Below are positions 16,504 through 24,144 of a stretch of DNA of 27,827 bases, piece after piece. The stretch covers positions 1 to 27,827 of the forward strand of contig CALFSF010000592.1 of assembly GCA_937917025.1 (NCBI GenBank). The letters run 5' to 3'. The notes under the pieces were generated by a model, which saw nothing but the letters and a program-made list of their open reading frames with translations, searched no databases and had not been told where the DNA came from. Position 1 is the stretch's first letter, and each line of letters begins with the position of its first letter. The DNA comes from an uncultured Paraburkholderia sp. (GTDB lineage: Bacteria > Pseudomonadota > Gammaproteobacteria > Burkholderiales > Burkholderiaceae). The translations under genes and the position numbers were made by a program.

Positions 16504-16509
16504 ATTGTA
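16504..16509 (-). promoter_or_regulatory. Candidate -10 of a moeA promoter
   Basis: On the - strand TACAAT (16509-16504) would place a start near 16497 and a leader of about 27 nt before moeA. No good -35 is visible at 16-18 nt. It suggests the molybdopterin genes can be transcribed apart from thrC. Confidence 0.35.
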
Positions 16510-16583
16510 GCGGGCAGCGGCCTTCGACGGGCGGGCAAGCCGGCAGGCCGGCCATCCGGCCAGGGCCAGGACCGCAGATGGCA

Positions 16584-16636
16584 GAACGGCCATGACGCCA
16601 GCCCCGCTCGCATCGCGAGGCCCGTCATGGCCGTTC
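16584..16636. repeat. 53-bp inverted-repeat element between thrC and moeA
   Basis: Perfect 14-bp arms GAACGGCCATGACG (16584-16597) and CGTCATGGCCGTTC (16623-16636) enclose a second hairpin CTCGC-ATC-GCGAG (16607-16619). The RNA of either strand could fold into a long stem-within-stem. No T-tract follows on the - strand, so it is not a standard terminator of thrC. It could be an attenuator, an RNA-processing or stability element, or a dispersed palindromic repeat. Confidence 0.7.
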
Positions 16637-16696
16637 ATGGGTCTTCGGATTGCACTAACGTGGAGTGGGTCTACCCGGATGCGCGCGGTTCCCTGC

Positions 16697-18148
16697 TTAA
16701 TCGACCGTATGTGCCGCGACGAAATCCTTCACCCGCGCAGCATCCGCCGGCAGCACCTCGAACCGCTGCGGCAGCGCTTCGATACCCGAGAACGCGGCGG
16801 GCCGCTCCGGTTCGCGCTGCAGTGCCTCGCGGATCGTCTCGCCGAACTTGACCGGTTGCGCCGTCTCCAGCACGATCATCGGGATGCCCGGTTGCAGATG
16901 CTCGCGCGCGACCTTCAGGCCGTCGGCGGTGTGCGTATCGATCATCGTGTCGTAACGCTCGAACACGTCGCGAATCGCATCGACGCGGTCAGCGTGGCTG
17001 CTGCGCCCGGACACGAAGCCGAACTCCGCGACGCGCGCGAAATCGCAGCTCGCCGCCAGATCGAAACCGCCCTTTTCCTCGACGTCACGGAACAGTTGCA
17101 GCACGCGCTGCGGGTCGCGGCCCAGCAGGTCGAACACGAAACGTTCGAAGTTCGATGCCTTCGAGATATCCATGCTCGGGCTGCTCGTGTGATACGTCTC
17201 GGCGGCCTTGCGCACGCGATAGATGCCGGTGCGGAAAAATTCGTCGAGCACGTCGTTTTCGTTCGTCGCGACCACGAGCTTTTCGATCGGCAGACCCATC
17301 ATCCGCGCGATGTGACCCGCGCAGACGTTGCCGAAATTGCCCGACGGCACCGTGAACGACACGCGCTCGTCGTTCGATTTCGTCGCGGCAAAATAGCCCT
17401 TGAAGTAGTACACGACCTGCGCCACGACGCGCGCCCAGTTGATCGAGTTGACCGTGCCGATCCGGTGCCGCGCCTTGAACGCGTGATCGTTCGAGACGGC
17501 TTTCACGATGTCCTGGCAGTCGTCGAACACGCCTTCGACCGCAAGGTTGAAGATGTTCGGGTCCTGCAGGCTGTACATCTGCGCCGTCTGGAACGCGCTC
17601 ATCTTTTTATGCGGCGACAGCATGAAGACACGAATGCCCTTCTTGCCGCGCATCGCGTACTCGGCCGCGCTGCCGGTATCGCCCGAGGTCGCGCCGAGAA
17701 TGTTGAGCGTCTCGCCGTGCTTTGCGAGCGCGTACTCGAACAGGTTGCCGATCAGTTGCATCGCCATGTCCTTGAACGCGAGCGTCGGACCGTTCGACAG
17801 TTCCAGCAGCGACAGCGGTGCGCCGTTTTCGACGCCCAGCGTTTTCAGCGGCGTGATCTGCGCGGCGCTTTCGTCGTCGCGCACGTTGCAGTAGGTTTCA
17901 GCCGTGTATGTGCGGCGCGTGAGCGCGCGCAGGTCTTCCGCGGGAATGTCGTCGCTGAATTTCGACAGGATCTCGAACGCGAGATCCGCATACGGCAGCG
18001 CGCGCCAGCGGGTCAGTTCCTCGGGCGAAATACGCGGATATCCAGCCGGCAGATACAGGCCGCCGTCTTTCGCGAGACCGCCGAGCAGGATGTCGGAGAA
18101 GGTGTGGCGCTCGCCGGCACCTGCGCCGCGCGTGGAGATGTAGTTCAT
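16697..18148 (-). CDS. thrC: Threonine synthase
   Basis: A 483-aa pyridoxal-phosphate enzyme converting O-phosphohomoserine to threonine, the last step of threonine synthesis. Begins MNYISTRGAGAGERHTFSDILLGGLAKDGGLYLP. The PLP lysine is Lys126 in SNGPTLAFKDMAMQ, and the phosphate-binding and catalytic loop includes LGATSGDTGSAAEYAM. It is longer than E. coli ThrC (428 aa), as is usual in the class found in pseudomonads and burkholderias. It lies 9 nt downstream of hom, so it is co-transcribed and probably coupled. The homoserine kinase gene (thrB) is not between or beside them, unlike enteric thrABC. Confidence 0.97.
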   Translation of the reverse strand: MNYISTRGAGAGERHTFSDILLGGLAKDGGLYLPAGYPRISPEELTRWRALPYADLAFEILSKFSDDIPAEDLRALTRRTYTAETYCNVRDDESAAQITPLKTLGVENGAPLSLLELSNGPTLAFKDMAMQLIGNLFEYALAKHGETLNILGATSGDTGSAAEYAMRGKKGIRVFMLSPHKKMSAFQTAQMYSLQDPNIFNLAVEGVFDDCQDIVKAVSNDHAFKARHRIGTVNSINWARVVAQVVYYFKGYFAATKSNDERVSFTVPSGNFGNVCAGHIARMMGLPIEKLVVATNENDVLDEFFRTGIYRVRKAAETYHTSSPSMDISKASNFERFVFDLLGRDPQRVLQLFRDVEEKGGFDLAASCDFARVAEFGFVSGRSSHADRVDAIRDVFERYDTMIDTHTADGLKVAREHLQPGIPMIVLETAQPVKFGETIREALQREPERPAAFSGIEALPQRFEVLPADAARVKDFVAAHTVD

Positions 18149-18157
18149 ATGTCTGCC

Positions 18158-19489
18158 CTAGTTCAGCGCTTCCATGCGCAGCTTTGTGACCTGCGATACG
18201 ACGGTCCTGAGTGCCTCGATTGTCTTGATCGCCGCGTTCACGTTCTTTTCGACCGTTTCGTGCGTGATCAGGATGATGTCGGTTTCGCCCTTGCCCTTCG
18301 CGTCGACGTGCTCGGATTCCTTCTGCAGCAGCGCGTCGATCGAGATCCCCCGGTCGGCCAGAATGCGCGTGATATCGGCCAGCACGCCGGTTACGTCGGC
18401 AACCCGCAGGCGCAGGTAGTAGCCGCTCGTCACTTCGTCGATCGGCAGGATCGGCGTGCTCGACAGGCTGTCCGGCTGGAACGCCAGATGCGGCACCCGA
18501 TGCTCCGGGTCGGCCGTATGCAGGCGCGTCACGTCGACGAGATCGGCGATCACGGCGGAAGCCGTCGGCTCCGCGCCCGCGCCCTTGCCGTAGTACAGCG
18601 TCGAGCCCACCGCGTCGCCATGCACGACGACCGCGTTCATCGCGCCTTCCACGTTCGCGAGCAGGCGCTTTTCCGGAATCAGCGTGGGATGCACGCGCAA
18701 CTCGATGCCCTTTTCCGTGCGGCGCGCGATGCCAAGCAGCTTGATGCGATAGCCGAGTTCCTCGGCGTATGTGATGTCGATCGCGGCGAGCTTGCTGATG
18801 CCTTCGACGTACGCGCGGTCGAACTGCACCGGCACACCGAACGCGATCGCGCTCATGATCGTGGCCTTGTGCGCGGCGTCGACGCCTTCGATGTCGAACG
18901 TCGGGTCCGCTTCCGCATAACCGAGTTCCTGCGCGGCCTTGAGCGCCGTCGCGAAATCGAGGCCGCGGTCGCGCATTTCCGACAGGATGTAGTTCGTCGT
19001 GCCGTTGATGATGCCGGCGATGTACTGGATGCGGTTCGCCGTCAGCCCTTCGCGCAGCGCCTTGATGATCGGAATGCCGCCCGCCACTGCTGCTTCGAAC
19101 GACACCATCACGCCATTCGCGCGCGCCGCCTCGAAAATCTCCGTGCCGTGCACCGCGAGCAGCGCCTTGTTGGCGGTGACCACGTGCTTGCGGTTGCGGA
19201 TCGCGCGCAGCACGAGCTCGCGCGCGATCGACGTGCCGCCGATCATTTCCGCGACGATATCGATTGACGGATCGTCGACCACCGAGCCGAAGTCGTCCGT
19301 AACCTCCACGGAGCCGGCCGCGTCGCCCAGCGCGGCAGTCGCCTTCGCCGGGTTGCGCACGGCAATGCGCGTGACTTCGATACCGCGACCCGCGCGACGT
19401 TTGATTTCTTCCTGATTGCGGCGCAGTACGGTGAAGGTGCCGCTGCCTACCGTGCCGAAGCCCAGCAGTCCAACTTTGATCGGTTCCAT
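18158..19489 (-). CDS. hom: Homoserine dehydrogenase
   Basis: A 443-aa monofunctional enzyme reducing aspartate semialdehyde to homoserine. Seen in order: Rossmann NAD(P) motif LGFGTVGSGT (9-18); VVTANKALLA; the catalytic domain with EAAVAGGIPIIKALREGL, IINGTTNYIL and ELGYAEADPTFDIEG (substrate-binding and catalytic Asp/Lys region); and a C-terminal ACT domain (about 350-430, from YYLRLRVADVTGVLADITRILADRGISID) that probably gives threonine feedback inhibition. There is no fused aspartokinase. The start at 19489 gives MEPIKVGLLGFGTVG, and the Shine-Dalgarno is weak. It is 71 nt downstream of alaA and 9 nt upstream of thrC. Confidence 0.97.
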   Translation of the reverse strand: MEPIKVGLLGFGTVGSGTFTVLRRNQEEIKRRAGRGIEVTRIAVRNPAKATAALGDAAGSVEVTDDFGSVVDDPSIDIVAEMIGGTSIARELVLRAIRNRKHVVTANKALLAVHGTEIFEAARANGVMVSFEAAVAGGIPIIKALREGLTANRIQYIAGIINGTTNYILSEMRDRGLDFATALKAAQELGYAEADPTFDIEGVDAAHKATIMSAIAFGVPVQFDRAYVEGISKLAAIDITYAEELGYRIKLLGIARRTEKGIELRVHPTLIPEKRLLANVEGAMNAVVVHGDAVGSTLYYGKGAGAEPTASAVIADLVDVTRLHTADPEHRVPHLAFQPDSLSSTPILPIDEVTSGYYLRLRVADVTGVLADITRILADRGISIDALLQKESEHVDAKGKGETDIILITHETVEKNVNAAIKTIEALRTVVSQVTKLRMEALN

Positions 19490-19560
19490 GCAGCGTGTGT
19501 TTTCGAATAAGAGATTAAGGGAACAGTATGGCGGGCGGCGATGGCGCTGAACACCTGGCC

Positions 19561-20808
19561 TTATGCCGTATGCCGTTTGCGGTAGCTGTCGAGAAAACGT
19601 GCGATACGGTTGATCGAGTCCGCCAGATCGTCGACGTTCGGCAGGAACACGACGCGGAAATGGTCCGGCGCGTTCCAGTTGAAACCGGTGCCCTGCACGA
19701 GTAGCACACGCTCCGCGAGCAGCAGGTCGAGAATGAACTGCTGGTCGTTCTGGATCGGGTACATCTTCGGGTCGAGGCGCGGGAACATGTACAACGCCGC
19801 CTGCGGCTTCACACAGGTTACGCCAGGAATCGACGTCAGCATGTCGTACGCGAGTTCGCGCTGCTTGTAGAGGCGCCCGGTCGGCACGATCAGGTCGTTG
19901 ATGCTCTGATAGCCGCCCAGCGCCGTCTGGATCGCGTATTGACCCGGCACGTTCGGACAGAGCCGCATCGAGGCCAGAATGCCGAGCCCTTCGATATAGT
20001 CCTTCGAGCGGCGACGGTTTTCGCCGGTCAGGCCCGAAATGAACATCCAGCCGGCACGGTAGCCGCACGAACGGTAACTCTTCGACAGGCTGTTGAACGT
20101 GACCGTCAGCACGTCTTCCGACAATGCGCCTATCGCGGTGTGCGTCTTGCCGTCGTAGATGATCTTGTCGTAGACCTCGTCGGCGAAAATCACGAGGCCG
20201 TGTTCGCGCGCGATCTGGATCAGTTCCAGCAGCAGTGCGTCGGAATACAGCGCGCCGGTCGGGTTGTTCGGGTTGATCACGACGAGCGCGCGCGTGTTCG
20301 GCGTGATTTTCGCGCGGATGTCGTCCGGGTCGGGCATCCAGGCGTTCGATTCGTCGCAGATGTAGTGCACCGGCGTGCCGCCCGCGAGGCTCACGCCCGC
20401 GGTCCACAGCGGGTAATCCGGCGCGGGCAGCAGCACTTCGTCGCCGTCGTTCAGCAAGCCCTGAAGCGCCATCACGATCAGCTCGGATGCACCGTTGCCG
20501 ATGAAGATATCGTCGAGCTCGACGCCCTGCACGTTCTTCTGCTGCGCGTAGTGCATGATCGCCTTGCGCGCGGCGAAAACGCCCTTCGAATCGGAATAGC
20601 CCGACGAAGCGGGCAGGTTCCGGATCATGTCCTGGATGATTTCGTCCGGCGCGTCGAAGCCGAACGGCGCCAGGTTGCCGATATTCAGCTTGATGATGCG
20701 ATGGCCTTCGTCCTCGAGGCGCTTCGCGTGTTCGAGAACGGGCCCGCGGATGTCGTAGCAGACATTCAACAGCTTGTTGGATTTCAGAATCGGTTTCACG
20801 GCGGGCAC
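19561..20808 (-). CDS. alaA: Alanine-synthesizing pyridoxal-phosphate aminotransferase (AlaA-like)
   Basis: A 415-aa class I/II fold type I aminotransferase. It matches E. coli AlaA (YfbQ) closely by recall: KLLNVCYDIRGPVLEHAKRLE, LNIGNLAPFGFDAPDEI, GYSDSKGVFAARKA, APDYPLWTAGVSLAGG, NPNNPTG (179-185), FADEVYD (Asp210), SLSKSYR with PLP lysine Lys243, and LVQGTGFNW. AlaA makes alanine from pyruvate and glutamate. The start is GTG at 20808, with AGGA about 4 nt upstream. A second in-frame GTG at 20799 has better spacing from the same AGGA and cannot be excluded. It is first in the leftward series with hom and thrC, a common Burkholderiaceae arrangement, so coordinate amino acid control is likely. 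Its leader holds a repeat cluster. Confidence 0.92.
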   Translation of the reverse strand: MPAVKPILKSNKLLNVCYDIRGPVLEHAKRLEDEGHRIIKLNIGNLAPFGFDAPDEIIQDMIRNLPASSGYSDSKGVFAARKAIMHYAQQKNVQGVELDDIFIGNGASELIVMALQGLLNDGDEVLLPAPDYPLWTAGVSLAGGTPVHYICDESNAWMPDPDDIRAKITPNTRALVVINPNNPTGALYSDALLLELIQIAREHGLVIFADEVYDKIIYDGKTHTAIGALSEDVLTVTFNSLSKSYRSCGYRAGWMFISGLTGENRRRSKDYIEGLGILASMRLCPNVPGQYAIQTALGGYQSINDLIVPTGRLYKQRELAYDMLTSIPGVTCVKPQAALYMFPRLDPKMYPIQNDQQFILDLLLAERVLLVQGTGFNWNAPDHFRVVFLPNVDDLADSINRIARFLDSYRKRHTA

Positions 20809-20822
20809 AAGGTCCTGTAATT

Positions 20823-20992
20823 CAGCCGGCTGGTCCGCCTGGCCGGTCAGCCAGTGGAATCAGCCATTTAGTCAGCCATATATGAGTCCAGCCGCCCGGG
20901 TCGAGCCACACAGGTCAGCCAGGTGAACAGGCCACATCGGTCGGCCAGACAGGCTGGTCTGGATGTTTCAGCCGGATAAGCCAGGCTGAGCC
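20823..20992 (-). repeat. Degenerate TGGCTGA repeat cluster in the alaA leader
   Basis: On the + strand CAGCC starts at 20823, 20848, 20861, 20873, 20889, 20916 and 20969, with variants GAGCC at 20903 and 20988. Spacing in the core (20848-20920) is 12-16 nt, and the fuller unit is GTCAGCCA. On the alaA transcript this reads TGGCTGAC, and two back-to-back mini-frames, ATGGCTGACTAA and ATG...TGA (M-A-D-S-T-G), arise from it. The region lies just upstream of the GTG start. The function is unknown. Confidence 0.5.
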
Positions 20993-21154
20993 GGACTGCG
21001 AAAGCCTGAAGACGGGAAGCCGGACCCGGGTGGGCCGGTCATGCGCGGGGGTACGAACCGGTCTGATCGCGTCCGGCCACCGTCTGGCGGAGCGCTCCGG
21101 CGCTGCTTGTGGCGACGCGCGAAGCAAGGGGGCGCCGCCGGGCGGCTAAAAAGT

Positions 21155-21252
21155 TATAATTTAGCGGATTTTGGCCGGGTTCCGCAATGCACCAACCGCG
21201 TTGGCGGTCCTTTTCGGCTATTTCGTGTCAAATTGCGCGAAACCTTTACAAT
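21155..21252 (+). promoter_or_regulatory. Candidate tandem promoters for the Mth938-domain gene
   Basis: A consensus TATAAT (21155-21160) lies inside the inverted repeat GCTAAA (21145-21150)/TTTAGC (21160-21165), without a recognisable -35. A second, better balanced promoter is GTGTCA (21225-21230), 16 nt, TACAAT (21247-21252), with a start near 21259. The second supports translation from 21317 rather than the earlier ATG at 21251. Together with the alaA leader this leaves about 500 bases (20809-21316) with no gene. Confidence 0.45.
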
Positions 21253-21316
21253 GCGCGCCGGTCCGACCGGCACACGCGGCCCTTCCGCCGGCGGGCACCG
21301 CGGGCGCACGGGCATC

Positions 21317-21748
21317 ATGCAACATCACGCGGCATCTGACACCACGCTCCACGACGACCCCCGGATCACGAATTTGAAACTACATCAGGATTCCAGCGGC
21401 GCCCTCAACACGGTTACCGGTTACGGGCCCGACTACGTCGAAATCAACCTCGTGCGCCATCAGGGCAGCATTATCGTGCTGCCGGAGGCGCCCGTCATTG
21501 CCTGGCCGGTCTCCTCGTTCGAAGCGCTGGGCCCGGAGCATTTCGAGCTTTTGATCGCGCCTGCGCCGGAAGTCGTCATCTTCGGCAGCGGCGAGCGCCT
21601 GCGTTTTCCGCATCCGCGCCTGACGGCCGCCCTCGCGAAGCACCGCATCGGCGTCGAAACGATGGACTTCAAGGCTGCCTGCCGGACCTACAACATCCTG
21701 ATGGCCGAGGGCCGCAAGGTCGCGGCCGCATTGCTGATCGAAGGCTAG
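21317..21748 (+). CDS. Mth938-like domain protein (DUF498)
   Basis: A 143-aa protein with a single Mth938-like fold, recognised from the family pattern: GYGPDYVEINLVRHQGSIIVLPE, then APEVVIFGSGERLRFPHPRLTAALAKHRIGVETMDFKAACRTYNILMAEGRKVAAALL. The mitochondrial relative NDUFAF3 helps assemble respiratory complex I. The function of bacterial stand-alone members is not established. There is no signal peptide or membrane segment. The start at 21317 removes a disordered Gly/Arg-rich extension (21251 is the alternative and would add 22 residues). It is divergent from alaA and 199 nt upstream of arnT, so co-transcription with arn is uncertain. Confidence 0.85.
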   Translation: MQHHAASDTTLHDDPRITNLKLHQDSSGALNTVTGYGPDYVEINLVRHQGSIIVLPEAPVIAWPVSSFEALGPEHFELLIAPAPEVVIFGSGERLRFPHPRLTAALAKHRIGVETMDFKAACRTYNILMAEGRKVAAALLIEG

Positions 21749-21771
21749 CTGGCACGGCGTACCCATGGCCG

Positions 21772-21793
21772 CGTCACGCCGGTGACGTACACT
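21772..21793 (+). promoter_or_regulatory. Inverted repeat and possible -10 upstream of the arn genes
   Basis: CGTCAC (21772-21777), GCCG, GTGACG (21782-21787), immediately followed by TACACT (21788-21793). This could be an operator next to a weak -10 for arnT, or a weak stem ending the preceding gene. No -35 is recognisable. Nothing else stands out in the 199-nt gap. Confidence 0.25.
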
Positions 21794-21947
21794 GCGCGGC
21801 ATTCGCCGCACAGGCAGGCGTGGCGGGCGGCTGGCGCGTGCCCATCAGGTCGCGCATGCCCGTGTGCGAATGGGGCGCGCGTTCGGCGCCGCCGGGTTCA
21901 ACTTCACCATGCCGCGTGCGCGGCAAAGACAAACAGGCTGATTCCAC

Positions 21948-23645
21948 ATGAACGATACGCCGTCACGGCTACCGCTCAACCGTACCGCGATCCTGCTGCT
22001 GATCCTCGCGCTCGCGCTAATCTGGTTCGTGCCGCTCGGCTGGCGCCACCTGCTGCCGAGCGACGAAGGCCGCTATGCGGAAATGGCGCGCGAAATGCTC
22101 GTGACCGGCGACTGGATCACACCGCGCTACAACGGCTACAAATACTTCGAAAAGCCACCGCTGCAAACCTGGCTCAACGCGCTCACGTTCGCGTGGTTCG
22201 GCCTCGGCGAATGGCAGGCGCGCCTCTACACGGCGCTGACGGGCTTTGCGGGAGTGCTGCTCATCGGTTTTACCGGCGCGCGCGTTTTCAACGCCGCGAC
22301 GGGCGTCTTCGCCGCGATCGTGCTCGCGAGCGCGCCGTACTGGAACCTGATGGGCCACTTCAACACGCTCGACATGGGCCTGTCGTTCTGGATGGAAGTC
22401 ACGCTGTGTTCGCTGCTCCTCGCGCAGCGCCCCAACCTGCCCGCAAACCACGTGCGGCTCTGGATGTGGCTGTGCTGGGGATCGATGGCGCTCGCCGTAC
22501 TGTCGAAGGGGCTCATCGGCGTGATCCTGCCGGGCGCAACGCTCGTGCTCTATACGCTCATCGCGCGCGACTGGGCGATCTGGAAGCGTCTGTATCTGGT
22601 GAGCGGCCTGATCGTGTTCTTCGCGATCGCGACGCCGTGGTTCGTGCTCGTGCAGCAGCGCAACCCGGAGTTTCTGAATTTCTTCTTCATCGTGCAGCAG
22701 TTCCAGCGCTATCTGACGCCCGAACAGAACCGTCCCGGTCCGCTCTACTATTTTGTCGCGGTGCTGCTGGTCGGCTTCCTGCCGTGGCTGTCGGTCAGCG
22801 TGCAGAGTTTCCGGCACGCGCTGCGCGTACCGCGCCAGCCGAACGGCTTTGCGCCGCCGATGATGCTGATCGTCTGGTCGGCGTTCATTTTCCTGTTCTT
22901 CAGCGCGTCGCATTCGAAGCTGATCTCCTACACGCTGCCCGTCGCGCCCGCGCTCGCGCTGCTGATCGGCATGTATCTGCCGCTTCTGAAACGCGATGAG
23001 TTCCGCCGGCACCTGGCCGGCTACGCGGTGTTTTTCGTCGTCGCGGCGTTTGGCGCGATCTTCCTGAGCCGGGCCGGCGACGCCCGCAATCCGAACGAGC
23101 TGTACCGCGCGTTCCAGGTCTGGGTGTACGCCGCGCTCGGCGTGGCCTTCCTGCTGACGATCGTCGCGCTCTGGATCAACCGCCGCGGCCGCGGCGGTAT
23201 TGCCGGCGCGACGGCCACGTTCGCCGCCGCCTGGGTGCTGCTCGGCACGATCGCCGGCACCGGGCACGACGTGTTCGGCCGCCTGAGCTCGGGCGCTCCG
23301 CTCGCGCCGGCCGTGCGCGCCGCCATCGCGAAGCTGCCGCCCGACACCCCGTTCTACTCGGTCGGCGTGCTCGACCACACGATGCCGTTCTACGTCGGTC
23401 ACACGATGATCATGGTCGAAAATCCGGACGAACTGCATTTCGGCGTCACCGTCGAGCCGCAGAAATGGGTGCCGACCATCGCCGAATGGATCCGGCGCTG
23501 GGATGCGGAGCCGTATGCGCTCGCGCTGATGACGACCCAGCGTTTCAACGATCTGTCGGCCGAGCATGTGCCCATGCAGGTCGTCGCGCGCGATTCGCGC
23601 CGCGTGATCGTGGAAAAACCCGCGGTGGAAAAACCGCAACAGTGA
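21948..23645 (+). CDS. arnT: Lipid A L-Ara4N transferase ArnT
   Basis: A 565-aa inner-membrane GT-C glycosyltransferase that moves 4-amino-4-deoxy-L-arabinose from undecaprenyl phosphate to lipid A phosphates on the periplasmic face, lowering negative charge and polymyxin binding. After the first helix the periplasmic loop has the catalytic DE pair Asp39-Glu40 in LPSDEGRYAEMAREM, then YFEKPPLQTW (Glu68, Lys69), matching residues shown to matter in Cupriavidus ArnT. About a dozen membrane segments follow, with the SHSKLISYTLP motif near 325 and a soluble C-terminal domain. It stands first in the operon, 34 nt upstream of the flippase gene. It is clearly distinct from the other GT-C enzyme at 5908. 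Confidence 0.92.
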   Translation: MNDTPSRLPLNRTAILLLILALALIWFVPLGWRHLLPSDEGRYAEMAREMLVTGDWITPRYNGYKYFEKPPLQTWLNALTFAWFGLGEWQARLYTALTGFAGVLLIGFTGARVFNAATGVFAAIVLASAPYWNLMGHFNTLDMGLSFWMEVTLCSLLLAQRPNLPANHVRLWMWLCWGSMALAVLSKGLIGVILPGATLVLYTLIARDWAIWKRLYLVSGLIVFFAIATPWFVLVQQRNPEFLNFFFIVQQFQRYLTPEQNRPGPLYYFVAVLLVGFLPWLSVSVQSFRHALRVPRQPNGFAPPMMLIVWSAFIFLFFSASHSKLISYTLPVAPALALLIGMYLPLLKRDEFRRHLAGYAVFFVVAAFGAIFLSRAGDARNPNELYRAFQVWVYAALGVAFLLTIVALWINRRGRGGIAGATATFAAAWVLLGTIAGTGHDVFGRLSSGAPLAPAVRAAIAKLPPDTPFYSVGVLDHTMPFYVGHTMIMVENPDELHFGVTVEPQKWVPTIAEWIRRWDAEPYALALMTTQRFNDLSAEHVPMQVVARDSRRVIVEKPAVEKPQQ

Positions 23646-23679
23646 CCCCATTTAACAACCACGGGACCGCTTCTCGCCG

Positions 23680-24051
23680 ATGAACCCTATTTCCCTTTTC
23701 TGTATTCTCGCGGGCGTTTCGCTGAACGCGGGCGCCCAGCTGCTGCTGAAGGCGGGCACGAATGCCGTTGGACACTTTGAATTCACCCGTGCGAACATCA
23801 TTCCTGTCGCGTGGCGGCTCGCGACGCAGCCGCCCATCATCGGCGGCCTCGCCTGCTATGTGATCAGCGTCGCGGTGTGGGTCGTGGGGCTGTCGCGGGT
23901 GGACGTATCGATTGCCTATCCGATGCTCTCGCTCGGGTATGTCGTCAACGCGTTCGCCGCCTGGTATCTGTTCGGCGAAATCATGTCGGTCCAGAAGCTG
24001 GTCGGCATCGGCATCATTCTCGTTGGCGTTGTCGTGCTGGCGCGAAGCTAG
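23680..24051 (+). CDS. Small EmrE-like flippase subunit (ArnE/ArnF type)
   Basis: A 123-aa protein with four hydrophobic helices, of the small multidrug resistance/EamA fold: ISLFCILAGVSLNAGAQLLLKAG, IIGGLACYVISVAVWVVGLSRV, SIAYPMLSLGYVVNAFAAWYLFGE and VGIGIILVGVVVLARS. The GAQLLLK and AYPMLSLGY motifs resemble ArnE and ArnF, which in E. coli form a heterodimer flipping undecaprenyl-phosphate-L-Ara4N. Only one such gene is seen here, so a homodimer, or a partner encoded elsewhere, is implied. It lies between arnT and arnB in the same direction (93 nt before arnB). I leave the symbol empty because it cannot be assigned to ArnE or ArnF alone. Confidence 0.85.
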   Translation: MNPISLFCILAGVSLNAGAQLLLKAGTNAVGHFEFTRANIIPVAWRLATQPPIIGGLACYVISVAVWVVGLSRVDVSIAYPMLSLGYVVNAFAAWYLFGEIMSVQKLVGIGIILVGVVVLARS

Positions 24052-24144
24052 CAGGAATGGCACGGCGCGCGTGGCGCAACTGGCTGGACCAGCCTTCACC
24101 CGCCGAAGCGCGAAATTGCACACTTTTTATAGAGCACCGCATTC

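Noticed and set aside
20862..20881. Mini-frames (M-A-D and M-A-D-S-T-G) as a leader peptide for hom-thrC attenuation
   Set aside because: No runs of Thr or Ile codons and no terminator/antiterminator pair were seen. They follow simply from the repeat unit.
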